Shown one piece after another: positions 44,788-52,881 of a stretch of DNA of 60,758 nt (the first letter of the stretch is position 1; every line of letters starts with the position of its first letter). The DNA is from an uncultured Cocleimonas sp. (GTDB lineage: Bacteria > Pseudomonadota > Gammaproteobacteria > Thiotrichales > Thiotrichaceae). Location of the stretch: contig NZ_CANLZW010000029.1 of the NCBI RefSeq assembly GCF_947495625.1, positions 1 to 60,758 of the forward strand, written 5' to 3'. The position numbers were made by a program, and so were the translations under genes. The notes beneath the pieces are model-generated. The model ran no database searches. It had not been told where the DNA came from and saw nothing but the letters and a program-made list of their open reading frames with translations.

Positions 44788-45141
44788 ATGGACTATATAG
44801 ATGGGTTTGTCGTGGCAGTCCCGAATAAAAATAAAGACGCCTATATACAACACGCCACAGAAGCAGCGGCTCTATTTAGAGAATATGGCGCGTTAAACGT
44901 CGTGGAGTGCTGGGGTGATGATGTTCCTTCTGGAGAACTCACCTCTTTTCCCATGGCGGTTCAATGTAAAGAAGATGAGACCGTGGTTTTTTCCTGGATT
45001 GTCTGGCCATCCAAAGACGTGAGGAATGCAGGTATGGAAAAAGTCATGAAAGACCCGCGTATGGATATGCAGGAGGGTTCAATACCGTTTGATGGTAGCC
45101 GCCTTATCTTTGGTGGGTTTCAACGGGTGGTTAACGAATAG
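44788..45141 (+). CDS. DUF1428 family protein
   Basis: This 117-residue protein starts MDYIDGFVVAVPNKNKDAYIQHATEAAALFREYGALNVVECWGDDVP and continues FPMAVQCKEDETVVFSWIVWPSKDVRNAGMEKVMKDPRM, which matches the DUF1428 (dimeric alpha-beta barrel) family. Its function is unknown. These proteins often accompany VOC proteins, as here. Confidence 0.85.
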   Translation: MDYIDGFVVAVPNKNKDAYIQHATEAAALFREYGALNVVECWGDDVPSGELTSFPMAVQCKEDETVVFSWIVWPSKDVRNAGMEKVMKDPRMDMQEGSIPFDGSRLIFGGFQRVVNE

Positions 45142-45221
45142 TCAAAGGTAAGACGCTTAGAAGTCGTTTTATAATGAGGGGTCGATAACCTCATAGTTAA
45201 GTGTTTTTCATTTGATATAAA

Positions 45222-45285
45222 TAATGCCTCAAAGGTGGGGGTGTGATTAATTCAACACCCCCCGTCTTTGGGGCACTTTTTCTTC
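45222..45285. terminator. Inverted pair of dispersed G-run elements, bidirectional terminator
   Basis: A + copy (ATGCCTCAAAGGTGGGGGTG, 45224-45243) is followed 10 bases later by a minus copy (ACACCCCCCGTCTTTGGGGC, 45254-45273) and five T. The two copies pair along about 25 bases. They sit between the convergent DUF1428 and META genes and terminate both. The inverted-pair arrangement is like that of uptake sequences in Neisseria and Haemophilus terminators. Confidence 0.88.
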
Positions 45286-45314
45286 ATTGATTCATCAAAT
45301 TAATAAATATGGCA

Positions 45315-46127
45315 TTAAGGACGTAGCGCTGAAATTGTTTTTCCATTAGCGGCTTTCAAGGTTAAAGAACCTTTAGAGTCGAATGAGAAATCATCTACAG
45401 AGCCGATGGCATTCAGAAACTGAATTTCCTGGCCATTAAGTTCTGGCTGGCAGGCTTTTTTTGTTACGGCTAAAGGTCCAACCGATAATTTTCCATTGTG
45501 TAATTTGTAGTCGCCATTGAAACGGTTACAACCAGCGAGTCCACTCAACTTTCCATCGGTTGAAAATGTCATGGTGGTTTCTGAATTATCAATCACAGAT
45601 ACTCCATTGATATCTCTGACTTGCCAGTTGATATTTAGTAAGTCCATGATGTTATCACTGGCTGTCACGGGCTTTACAGAAATCATGACAATTTCATCAA
45701 GCGTTTGTGAGGTCTTGCCTGAATCGACTGGGTTATTCGTATCGGTCGTCCAAAGTAAGCCATTATCCTTTCCACGAATTTCGGCTGTCATGGCATAGCT
45801 CTCTTGAGCTTTTAAACTGTCTTTGGGAATACTAAATTCATATTTGACGGGGATGGCGTTATCAGAAAGGTCGAATATTTGCTCTTCAATATTGATAGAG
45901 GATGCATCAGCGAGTGAGACGTTATTTAAACGAACATAAAGTTTAGATTCAGCCGGTGGAGTTACACTTTCACTGTAACTTACACTGCCGTTAATGGTGA
46001 CGTTCTCTTGTTTTTCCGTTTGTTTATCAGTGCTTTTCTCTGATTTATTCTTATCCATACACGCACTTGTTAGCAATGTAGCGATAAATAAAAGTGAAAA
46101 CAAAAATGGCGTTTTAAATTGATTCAT
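45315..46127 (-). CDS. Lipoprotein with YbaY/YscW-like and META (HslJ) domains
   Basis: This 270-residue lipoprotein (signal FSLLFIATLLTSAC, lipidated Cys23) has a charged linker (MDKNKSEKSTDKQTEKQ). A YbaY/YscW-like domain follows: VTINGSVSYSESVTPPAESKLYVRLNNVSLADASS, then QIFDLSDNAIPVKYEFSIP. The C-terminal META/HslJ domain has WQVRDINGVSVIDNSETTMTFSTDGKLSGLAGCNRFNGDY and KKACQPELNGQEIQFLNAI, with the two cysteines usually present. Such envelope proteins are linked to stress or antibiotic tolerance in other bacteria; the role here is not known. Confidence 0.85.
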   Translation of the reverse strand: MNQFKTPFLFSLLFIATLLTSACMDKNKSEKSTDKQTEKQENVTINGSVSYSESVTPPAESKLYVRLNNVSLADASSINIEEQIFDLSDNAIPVKYEFSIPKDSLKAQESYAMTAEIRGKDNGLLWTTDTNNPVDSGKTSQTLDEIVMISVKPVTASDNIMDLLNINWQVRDINGVSVIDNSETTMTFSTDGKLSGLAGCNRFNGDYKLHNGKLSVGPLAVTKKACQPELNGQEIQFLNAIGSVDDFSFDSKGSLTLKAANGKTISALRP

Positions 46128-46339
46128 TCATTCCCCTTAAATATTTTTAAGTATTAACTTATATATAACAATGTAGGACAGAAATAGTTTCAATTCATCG
46201 AAAAATTTTTAATATTGTTGTGCTCGAATAGCAGTATTAATAAAATCTGTAGGATTGGTTTTCACTACTTTTTCCTGAGTTTTTCCACTGCTAGCGATTA
46301 ATAGAAATCAGATTCCATTATATTTGGATCATCAAATGA

Positions 46340-47551
46340 CTAGGCTGGTGGAAGTCTATTAATAATATATTCTCCAATCGGAATTGCAGATGTCGCTGCG
46401 GGTGAAGGCGCATTGCATACATGTAAGCTTCTAGGGCTTTCTGCAAACAAGAAATCATGTACTAAGGTGCCATCATTCATTACAGCCTGGGCACGAATCC
46501 CTGCGGGATAAGGTGTTAAATCGTTGACGGTTAATTGCGGACAATATTTTTGAACCAGCTTTAGGTAGCCAGGTTTCCACCATGAGTTCCAGGTTTCAAC
46601 AAGGCCAGTCTTATAATTAGCCTGTAGCACTTTCCAAAAACCTTTAAACCGAATCATGTCTAGTACATCGTGTAGGCTGATGTTAATTTTTCCGTAACCT
46701 TCACGCTTCCAACCTTGTACGGCATTCGGTCCTACGGTGACTGTTCCATCGATCATGCGCGTAAGATGTACCCCTAAAAAAGGTAATTCTGGATCAGGGA
46801 TAGGGTAAATCAGGTGCTTAACAATATTGTTGTATTTTGCGGGTAGTTGGTAGTATTCACCACGAAATGGGATTATCTGGAAGTCCGTTTTTATCCCTAG
46901 CATTCGTGTCGTTCTGTCAGCCATTAATCCCGAACAAGTGATTAAAAAATCTGTTTTAAATTCCTCGCTCTTGCCTTCATGGTTTGCGAACACCGTCACG
47001 TGGTCTGCAGATTCATTAAGATCAGTGACTTCATGGTTTAAGCGCGCCTCACCTCCCAGTTTTTCAAACTGTTTGGCCATTGCCATGCTGACCTGTTGGT
47101 AGTTAACAATGCCGGTGTCTTTGGCAAAAATTGCACCGAGGCCGATGATATTTGGTTCGCGTTCTTTCAGCTGTGCTTGGGTTAATAACTCAACATCAAG
47201 ACCATTCTCTAGGCAGCGTTCAAACAGTGCCCCCATACGTTCTAATTCGAGTTCATTGGTCGCTACTAAAAGCTTGCCGCATTGCTCGACTTTAATATTA
47301 TGTTCGGCGCAAAATGCCAGAGTTGCAGCAACGCCGCGTTTGCAAAAATCCGCCTTCAGACTTCCGGGGGCGTAATAGACGCCAGCATGAATAACTCCGC
47401 TGTTATGGCCTGTTTGGTGTTTGGCAAATTGGTTTTCTTTTTCTAATAAGAGTATTTTTTTCTCAGGAAAAGATTGCTGTAACTGCATGGCAGTAGATAA
47501 ACCGACAATGCCTCCGCCAACAATTACATAGTCATATTTTGTAGAGCTCAC
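46340..47551 (-). CDS. lhgO: L-2-hydroxyglutarate oxidase LhgO
   Basis: This 403-residue FAD enzyme of the DAO family oxidises L-2-hydroxyglutarate to 2-oxoglutarate, feeding electrons to the membrane quinone pool. Visible are the FAD motif DYVIVGGGIVGLSTAMQLQQSFP, LLEKENQFAKHQTGHNSGVIHAGVYYAPGSLKADFCKRG (the conserved histidine region), GIVNYQQVSMAMA and PAGIRAQAVMNDGTLVHDFLF near the end. It lies 80 bases after the glutarate hydroxylase gene, whose product is its substrate. Confidence 0.93.
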   Translation of the reverse strand: MSSTKYDYVIVGGGIVGLSTAMQLQQSFPEKKILLLEKENQFAKHQTGHNSGVIHAGVYYAPGSLKADFCKRGVAATLAFCAEHNIKVEQCGKLLVATNELELERMGALFERCLENGLDVELLTQAQLKEREPNIIGLGAIFAKDTGIVNYQQVSMAMAKQFEKLGGEARLNHEVTDLNESADHVTVFANHEGKSEEFKTDFLITCSGLMADRTTRMLGIKTDFQIIPFRGEYYQLPAKYNNIVKHLIYPIPDPELPFLGVHLTRMIDGTVTVGPNAVQGWKREGYGKINISLHDVLDMIRFKGFWKVLQANYKTGLVETWNSWWKPGYLKLVQKYCPQLTVNDLTPYPAGIRAQAVMNDGTLVHDFLFAESPRSLHVCNAPSPAATSAIPIGEYIINRLPPA

Positions 47552-47631
47552 AATCTACCTCTTTGAGAAACACTAGGCTTCAGGCTATTTTTATCGATCA
47601 TTATTTTCGTGGAGTAAGCGCTAAAAGGCTA

Positions 47632-48606
47632 TTAGTTTGTGAAGTGACCACGCTGTCTAAGCAACTCACGACGCAAGCCTTCGTTTGCGACAAACTTATC
47701 GCGTCCGTGGAGCCAGATGTTGTTTTGTAACACCAGCATTGATCCGACATCAACACGAACACTAATGCAGTTTGTATCTGCTTCTAAGGATTTTCCCATT
47801 TCATACAGGTACAGACCTTGTTCACGATTTTGTGGTTCGACAAATTGATCAATGAAGGACAAGCGTGGCCCACCCTTATTATCACTATCACCATCGATAT
47901 CCTCATCAAGAAAAACGGGGTGATACACTTTAGTCGGTGTGTTTTTGCTCGGTGGTGAACCCCATTGCATATCTTGTTTCGCCAGAGGGTGATTGTAAAA
48001 CTTGTCTAACTCTTCCCAGTCATCCAGATGCAAGATTAGTGAGTCACCACCTTCCATATTTTCTTCTGCCATTTTCGTCATTAATACGAAATCTGTTTTC
48101 TCATCAACATAGGTGCCATCGTTGTGTAGCTCCATACGGCGATGTGCCTGGCGTAAGTAGCTATCGCTGTTGTCTTTGTTTTCAACCGTGAAGCGCGCAT
48201 AATATTTATTCATCATCGCGTCATGATTGGGTAAGCCAACAATATGAGAGATTGCGGTTGATAGCTGAACATGAAAGTCACCGGTTTCATACGCTTCTTC
48301 AGGCGTTGTTGGTTGGTCTTCATACTCAAGTAAAAAGGCACCTGTTTCGCGACTTTTTACTATGCTGTTTAAAGTCTCTCCCAAGGTGAATTTAGTCAGT
48401 TCATTGAGCGTTTCTGCAATTGCAAACCGTAGAAAGGGTTTGTATTCGAGCGCTTGAACGGAAAAGTCTTCACATTTGTTTTTGAAAGTAGCAATGGTTT
48501 CTCGAGACAAAGTAACAACCTGAAGACGTGCACTGGCTGAAGAAGGCTTAACGCTGAACCCCTTTGGTTTAGCGATATTAATAAGGTGTAGGTCTGGCGA
48601 ATTCAT
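47632..48606 (-). CDS. glaH: Glutarate 2-hydroxylase GlaH (CsiD)
   Basis: This 324-residue Fe(II)/2-oxoglutarate dioxygenase converts glutarate to L-2-hydroxyglutarate. Conserved parts are GETGAFLLEYEDQPTTPEEAYETGDFHVQLSTAISHIVGLPNHDAM, the iron ligands in ELHNDGTYVDEKTDFVLM (HxD), the closing histidine in LQNNIWLHGRDKF, and REEL-like RRELLRQRGHF at the C-terminus. With LhgO and the divergent GntR regulator it forms the lysine/glutarate degradation module described in E. coli and Pseudomonas. gabDT are not adjacent. Confidence 0.93.
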   Translation of the reverse strand: MNSPDLHLINIAKPKGFSVKPSSASARLQVVTLSRETIATFKNKCEDFSVQALEYKPFLRFAIAETLNELTKFTLGETLNSIVKSRETGAFLLEYEDQPTTPEEAYETGDFHVQLSTAISHIVGLPNHDAMMNKYYARFTVENKDNSDSYLRQAHRRMELHNDGTYVDEKTDFVLMTKMAEENMEGGDSLILHLDDWEELDKFYNHPLAKQDMQWGSPPSKNTPTKVYHPVFLDEDIDGDSDNKGGPRLSFIDQFVEPQNREQGLYLYEMGKSLEADTNCISVRVDVGSMLVLQNNIWLHGRDKFVANEGLRRELLRQRGHFTN

Positions 48607-48641
48607 GGCGATCTCATTTGCGATAAAAAGTGAATACGAAT

Positions 48642-48674
48642 AATGTCGACATTCTATATTAATGTCAATATTTT
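48642..48674. promoter_or_regulatory. Candidate operators between glaH and its regulator
   Basis: AATGTCGACATT at 48642-48653 is a perfect 12-base palindrome 36 bases upstream of the glaH ATG. ATGTCAATATTTT at 48662-48674 fits the ATGT-N5-TTTT half-site I remember for E. coli CsiR/GlaR. A further ATGTCAATAAA lies near 48699. The region is shared by divergent genes. Confidence 0.5.
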
Positions 48675-48750
48675 GATTTATTTAAGTCATTTAACTTTTA
48701 TGTCAATAAAGAATAGAATACGTCTATTCTTATCACTTTAACTGACTTTA

Positions 48751-49497
48751 ATGGGTTCTGTAATCTCATCAATGACTAAAAATATCGATAAATCCACAGC
48801 TAAACCCATAGTAAATCCCTCTGAAACGACTGATAGCTTTTCCTCTCAGGTTCTTCAACAGCTAAAGGGCGATATCCTCAGTGGTTATTTTGCGCCTGGC
48901 GAAAAACTTAAAATGGCTATTCTAAAAGAACGCTATGCCGTCGGAATAAGCCCTTTGCGTGAGGCATTGTCTCAACTGTTGGTGGAACAGCTGGTGGTTG
49001 TAGAAAATCAGCGAGGTTTTAAAGTACATCCTATTTCCTTGGCAGAGATGATAGACATCTATCAAACCAGATCACATATTGAGGCGCTTTGCGTTGAGCT
49101 AGCCATTGCCAATGGGAATGATGAATGGGAGGCTTCGATTGTTGCGGCCAATCACCTTCTGAAGAAATCAGGAGAGTTATTAGAAAAAACAGACGATGAC
49201 GTACAACAGTGGGAAGCAATTCATCAGAAATTCCATACTGCGATTGCCAGTGGCTGTGGTTCTGCAACGTTATTACAGGTGAGGCGATCTCTTTATGAAA
49301 AAGCTTCACGGTATCGGAATCTATGGCTGAAAAAGAATATGTCTGATCACGGCGTTTATGATGCCAACAGACAAGAACATGATGACCTGGTTGAGGCTTT
49401 ACTCGATCGCAATCAAGAGAAGGCAATCGAAATCATCAAACAACATTTGTTGATCCCGAGCCTTTTATTGCAAGAAAGTAAACCTTCATTGTTTTAA
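48751..49497 (+). CDS. glaR: GntR/FCD family regulator of the glutarate genes (CsiR/GlaR-like)
   Basis: This 248-residue regulator has an N-terminal winged helix (SSQVLQQLKGDILSGYFAPGEKLKMAILKERYAVGISPLREALSQLLVEQLVVVENQRGFKV) and an FCD ligand domain with metal-binding positions (DIYQTRSHIEALCVELAIANGN, HQKFHTAIASGC, EHDDLVEALLDRNQEKAIEIIKQHLL). It is divergent from glaH-lhgO, as expected for a local repressor responding to a pathway acid such as L-2-hydroxyglutarate. A second ATG at 48772 is possible; the N-terminal 25 residues are not conserved. Confidence 0.88.
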   Translation: MGSVISSMTKNIDKSTAKPIVNPSETTDSFSSQVLQQLKGDILSGYFAPGEKLKMAILKERYAVGISPLREALSQLLVEQLVVVENQRGFKVHPISLAEMIDIYQTRSHIEALCVELAIANGNDEWEASIVAANHLLKKSGELLEKTDDDVQQWEAIHQKFHTAIASGCGSATLLQVRRSLYEKASRYRNLWLKKNMSDHGVYDANRQEHDDLVEALLDRNQEKAIEIIKQHLLIPSLLLQESKPSLF

Positions 49498-49549
49498 GCC
49501 ACCCTGACTGTTTTAGCTAAAAGCTGTTCTAACAAAAAATAGGTCTAAC

Positions 49550-49580
49550 TAAAAAAGTGCCCCAAAGTAGGGGGGGTGAC
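49550..49580 (+). terminator. Dispersed G-run element, terminator of the hydroxyacid dehydrogenase gene
   Basis: The + strand reads AAAAAAGTGCCCCAAAGTAG, then G and TGAC. On the minus strand CCCC pairs with GGGG and CACTTTTTT follows, about 50 bases beyond the stop of the minus-strand gene. It lies between convergent genes. Confidence 0.82.
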
Positions 49581-49627
49581 TATCTTCTCCATGGTTTATC
49601 TATGTTTAACAATGATTTAATCAGTGA

Positions 49628-50602
49628 TTAACTCTCAATACATTCGGGAATTGGAGTAAGCACCGTTCCTTCGCGCAAATGCTGCAATAAATTCTCGACC
49701 GCAAGATTTCCCATTGCGGTGCGTGTTTCCTGAGTGGCGCTGCCGATATGTGGTGTCAGTACCGTATTTTTTAAGTCTCGTAATCTTTTGGGGATTACCG
49801 GCTCGTTTTCAAAAACGTCTAAACCCGCCCAGCCCAGTTTGCCATTTTCTAAACAATCGATCATTGCTGATTCGTCAACCACACTACCACGGGATACGTT
49901 GACGAGCACACCCTCGGGACCTAATGCTTCCATGACTTCTCGGTTAACTAGATGTTTGGTTTCTGGGCCGCCGGTGGTGATACAAATCATTGCATCGGCT
50001 TCTTTTGCCATGTCGATTAGCTTGGGGAAGTATTCGTAAGGAACATCTTTTTTGCTGCGTCCGTGGTAAAGAATACGTGTATTAAATGGCGTTAGTTTGT
50101 CAGCGATAGCTTGTCCGATACGACCTAATCCTAGAATACCTATTGTGCGATTATCAGCTGTGCGCGATAGTGGCGCTTTGCCTTGTTCCCATCGTCCCGA
50201 GCGTGCGTGCGCTTCATTGAAGTTAAAGTCGCGATAACATGCGAGTAACAGTAAAAGTGCGGTAGTAGAGGTTTCGGCATTCAGTACATTAGGGGTATGT
50301 GTGACTAGAATGCCTTTCTCTTTTATCAGCGGAATATTAATCGAATCATAACCAACGCTGTAATTACTGATTAATTCAAGATTAGGAAGTGCATCCATAC
50401 ATTCTGGTTTGATACCTTCGTGACCGCTAGTAAGTACGTATTTGAAGCTTTCACCGTGTGTTTGTAACCAGCTTGCCGGATCATCTAAATCATAAGCAAA
50501 TTGAAGCGAAAACGCTGTGCTGAGTTGCTCTTCCATTTCGGGCGTTATTTTTCCGGTGACGAATAGGTTTTGCATAGTTTTTCCTACTGCTGTTTTTGTC
50601 AT
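49628..50602 (-). CDS. D-2-hydroxyacid dehydrogenase
   Basis: This 324-residue NAD(P)-dependent D-isomer-specific dehydrogenase has the Rossmann motif TIGILGLGRIGQAIADKL, the substrate arginine in LVNVSRGSVVDESAMIDCL, the Glu in GLDVFENEPVIP and the His in LTPHIGSATQETRTAMG. NSEQ-like NYSVGYDSINIPLIKEKGILVTHTPNVL precedes the cofactor domain. HGRSKKD after the second Rossmann strand suggests NADP preference, as in glyoxylate/hydroxypyruvate or 2-ketogluconate reductases. It lies 53 bases after the enolase-superfamily gene, so the two may act on one sugar-acid or hydroxyacid route. Confidence 0.9.
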   Translation of the reverse strand: MTKTAVGKTMQNLFVTGKITPEMEEQLSTAFSLQFAYDLDDPASWLQTHGESFKYVLTSGHEGIKPECMDALPNLELISNYSVGYDSINIPLIKEKGILVTHTPNVLNAETSTTALLLLLACYRDFNFNEAHARSGRWEQGKAPLSRTADNRTIGILGLGRIGQAIADKLTPFNTRILYHGRSKKDVPYEYFPKLIDMAKEADAMICITTGGPETKHLVNREVMEALGPEGVLVNVSRGSVVDESAMIDCLENGKLGWAGLDVFENEPVIPKRLRDLKNTVLTPHIGSATQETRTAMGNLAVENLLQHLREGTVLTPIPECIES

Positions 50603-50655
50603 TTATGGATGACTTATAGATGATTAATAGAAGTTTTGCTTCCTGCTTTTAGGTT

Positions 50656-51807
50656 TTAATCTGGGTTTTTAAAGTAATGATCGAGAACTTCAGTCTCTAC
50701 GCCTAAACCAGGTAAATCAGCGAGCGATATTTGACCATCGACTGGAGTGATAGGGAAGACATCTTCACGCAATGGGTTGTGATTGTTATCGACTTCTAAA
50801 ACGCCCGGAACACCAGAGCCACTGGCGGCTAGAATATGAGCTGATGCCGCAAGGGCAATACCGCCACCTAATGAATGTGGGCAATAGACTTTACCTGATT
50901 GGTTGGCGTTTACAGCAACCTCATGGCCTTTGGTGATGCCACCCCATTTGCAAACATCGGGTTGAAAGATATCCATCCAGTTGCCATCGATCGCCTGATC
51001 AAACTCAAGCATGTCATCAAAGTTTTCTCCGCCTGCAACGTTAGTGGTGCAGGCCTTTTTGAAAGCGATCCAGTCGTTTAGCGGTGCGTCTTTTCTTAGA
51101 GGTTCTTCAATCCAGCGAGGATTAAATGCTTGAACATCAGGCAATTCGTTTAAGGCAGTCTCGATGTCCCACGCTTGATTGACATCGACCATCAGCTCCT
51201 GACCGTCAGACATCGTGTCTCTTGCATCCTGAAGGTTGTTGAGATCAGTCTCTTTGCCAAACCCAATTTTCAGTTTGAAACGGCTGTGCCCCATCGCTTG
51301 TAGCTTGGCAACTGTTTCACCAGTATTTTTGGGATTAATACCACTGGCATAAACATCAATGATATTTGTCGATTCATTAAGGAGATTATGCAAAGAGATG
51401 TTGTGGCGTTTGGCAACTAGGTCCCATATTGCGATATCCAGACCGCAAATTGCTTGCGCTATTGGACCAAACTCGCCTGTTTGCAGTGCCAGTATATGCA
51501 TCGAATTTGTTATCTGTTCGAATGTTGCCTGAGGTGAATCGAAATGTTTATCATGAACGCGCGGTATGATTTCTGAGGCAAATAACTTGGCGCGATGATC
51601 GGCTCCGCATGCGGGAAAATTACACCAAATCTCCCCATAGCCAAAAGCACCTTGATCATCTTGAATACGTACAAAAACGGCGGGCCTTTCCGTCATCGTT
51701 CCAAAAGAGGTTTTAACCGGTGTTTCGATCTTGAATCGTTTGATCACAACATCCAGCTTCTTGATAGTGATCGATAGATCTAATTTGTTGTATAAAGGAT
51801 TTATCAT
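50656..51807 (-). CDS. Enolase-superfamily enzyme, mandelate racemase type
   Basis: This 383-residue protein has an N-terminal capping domain (IKRFKIETPVKTSFGTMTERPAVFVRIQDDQGAFGYGEI) and a barrel with K-x-K (FKLKIGFGKETDL). Metal ligands are in VDVNQAWD, WIEEPL and GGENFDD. The His/Asp pair is in FQPDVCKWGGITKG and CPHSLGGGIALAASAH. The KxK and His together place it in the mandelate racemase/acid-sugar dehydratase subgroup rather than muconate lactonising enzymes. The substrate cannot be assigned. It probably shares an operon with the downstream dehydrogenase. The first 15 residues (to TIKKLDV) may be too long; a start nearer the conserved region is possible. Confidence 0.85.
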   Translation of the reverse strand: MINPLYNKLDLSITIKKLDVVIKRFKIETPVKTSFGTMTERPAVFVRIQDDQGAFGYGEIWCNFPACGADHRAKLFASEIIPRVHDKHFDSPQATFEQITNSMHILALQTGEFGPIAQAICGLDIAIWDLVAKRHNISLHNLLNESTNIIDVYASGINPKNTGETVAKLQAMGHSRFKLKIGFGKETDLNNLQDARDTMSDGQELMVDVNQAWDIETALNELPDVQAFNPRWIEEPLRKDAPLNDWIAFKKACTTNVAGGENFDDMLEFDQAIDGNWMDIFQPDVCKWGGITKGHEVAVNANQSGKVYCPHSLGGGIALAASAHILAASGSGVPGVLEVDNNHNPLREDVFPITPVDGQISLADLPGLGVETEVLDHYFKNPD

Positions 51808-52066
51808 TCAAAACACCCGCTTTATTATAAGAAAATCAAATGTGACGTTATTAAGCTTATTGCGAAATAATTCACTTATTAGATAGTAGTTCCTAATGTT
51901 TTAGTGTGATGGATATTTTCTGTAATTTTTTATTAAAGTTTGAATGACTAGGGACTTGTTAAGAACAATATCTTGATTTAATTCGGAGCATTAGTTCCTT
52001 TTGTTATTTCAAAAGCGAAATGAGCCGAGTTTTAATGATGCCTTTAAGAAGGGCAGCCGTAGCTGA

Positions 52067-52096
52067 ATAAAAAAGCCCTAAAAGTAGGGGGGTGAC
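52067..52096 (+). terminator. Dispersed G-run element, terminator of the NERD gene
   Basis: Six A, GCCCTAAAAGTAGGGGGGTG and AC end one base before the minus-strand stop codon of the NERD gene. On the minus strand CCCTA pairs with TAGGG and CTTTTTT follows. It is one of the two cleanest copies of the family. Positions 51808-52066, upstream of the enolase-superfamily gene, show no gene. Confidence 0.88.
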
Positions 52097-52097
52097 T

Positions 52098-52706
52098 TTA
52101 AACTCTATAGGGTTGTCTTAAGTATGCAACTTGCTTCTTTGTTGTAGAGCGTGGACGTTCAATTTTAAGTAGTTCTATGCTTTCAATGAGGTTTTTTACT
52201 TCTGCTTGTGGAAAGATCACAGTGTCTATTGATTTTATGTACTCAATATAACTTACATCCAGCACATTCTCTGGCATTGTTGTTTTGAAAGAACTGTTCC
52301 CGGTAAACGCAATGATTGAATGAAACTTATCATCTGTTAAATCCAGCATATGCGCCAAAGCTTTTATGTGTTTATGGTTTTTATGCAGTGGATTCTGGAA
52401 CTTGAATTTTCCGCTAGAGGTTGATTGTACCCAGTCCTTTTCGTGTTCTCCTCCAAAAATCCAGCCTTTCATGTATTTAGTATCCACCACAAAAATACCA
52501 TACGGAGAGACGAGTAAATGGTCAATTTGGGTTGTACCACTCAAGGCAGGCATACTGATATCGTTAATAAGGTGATATTCGTTTTTATTGAGATTTTTGA
52601 TAATTGACTGATTTATATTTGGTCCTTCTATTAATCCTTTAAAAGCCGGAGAGTTCAGATATATAGCGAGAATAGCGATAAGGGCAGAAATTATTAAATA
52701 GTGCAT
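52098..52706 (-). CDS. NERD domain protein
   Basis: This 202-residue protein has one N-terminal membrane helix (YLIISALIAILAIYL) and a nuclease-related (NERD) domain: EYHLINDISMPALSGTTQIDHLLVSPYGIFVVDTKYMKGWIFGG followed by WVQ...KFKFQNPLHKNHKHIKAL. The IDHL...GIFVVDTKYMKG order retains the Asp and the Asp/Thr-Lys of the PD-(D/E)xK-like core, with D in place of the usual E. Activity is uncertain. It stands alone between intergenic stretches, and its function in the cell is not known. Confidence 0.85.
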   Translation of the reverse strand: MHYLIISALIAILAIYLNSPAFKGLIEGPNINQSIIKNLNKNEYHLINDISMPALSGTTQIDHLLVSPYGIFVVDTKYMKGWIFGGEHEKDWVQSTSSGKFKFQNPLHKNHKHIKALAHMLDLTDDKFHSIIAFTGNSSFKTTMPENVLDVSYIEYIKSIDTVIFPQAEVKNLIESIELLKIERPRSTTKKQVAYLRQPYRV

Positions 52707-52881
52707 GTGAGTATTTTTTTATTATTTGTGTGCAATGCATTTTAATATATGTCTCATTGGTTTTAATATTTTTTCAGATAATTGGTAAGTTAAAAAGTGC
52801 CTAATTACCTGTTAAGCACTTCAAGCCTTATTCAGATAAAACCAATTATCGAACTTATAAAAGATATTATTAAAGACATTA

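Noticed and set aside
5891-52096. G-quadruplex formation by the G-run elements
   Set aside because: Each copy has a single run of five to eight G rather than four separated runs, so an intramolecular quadruplex is unlikely.
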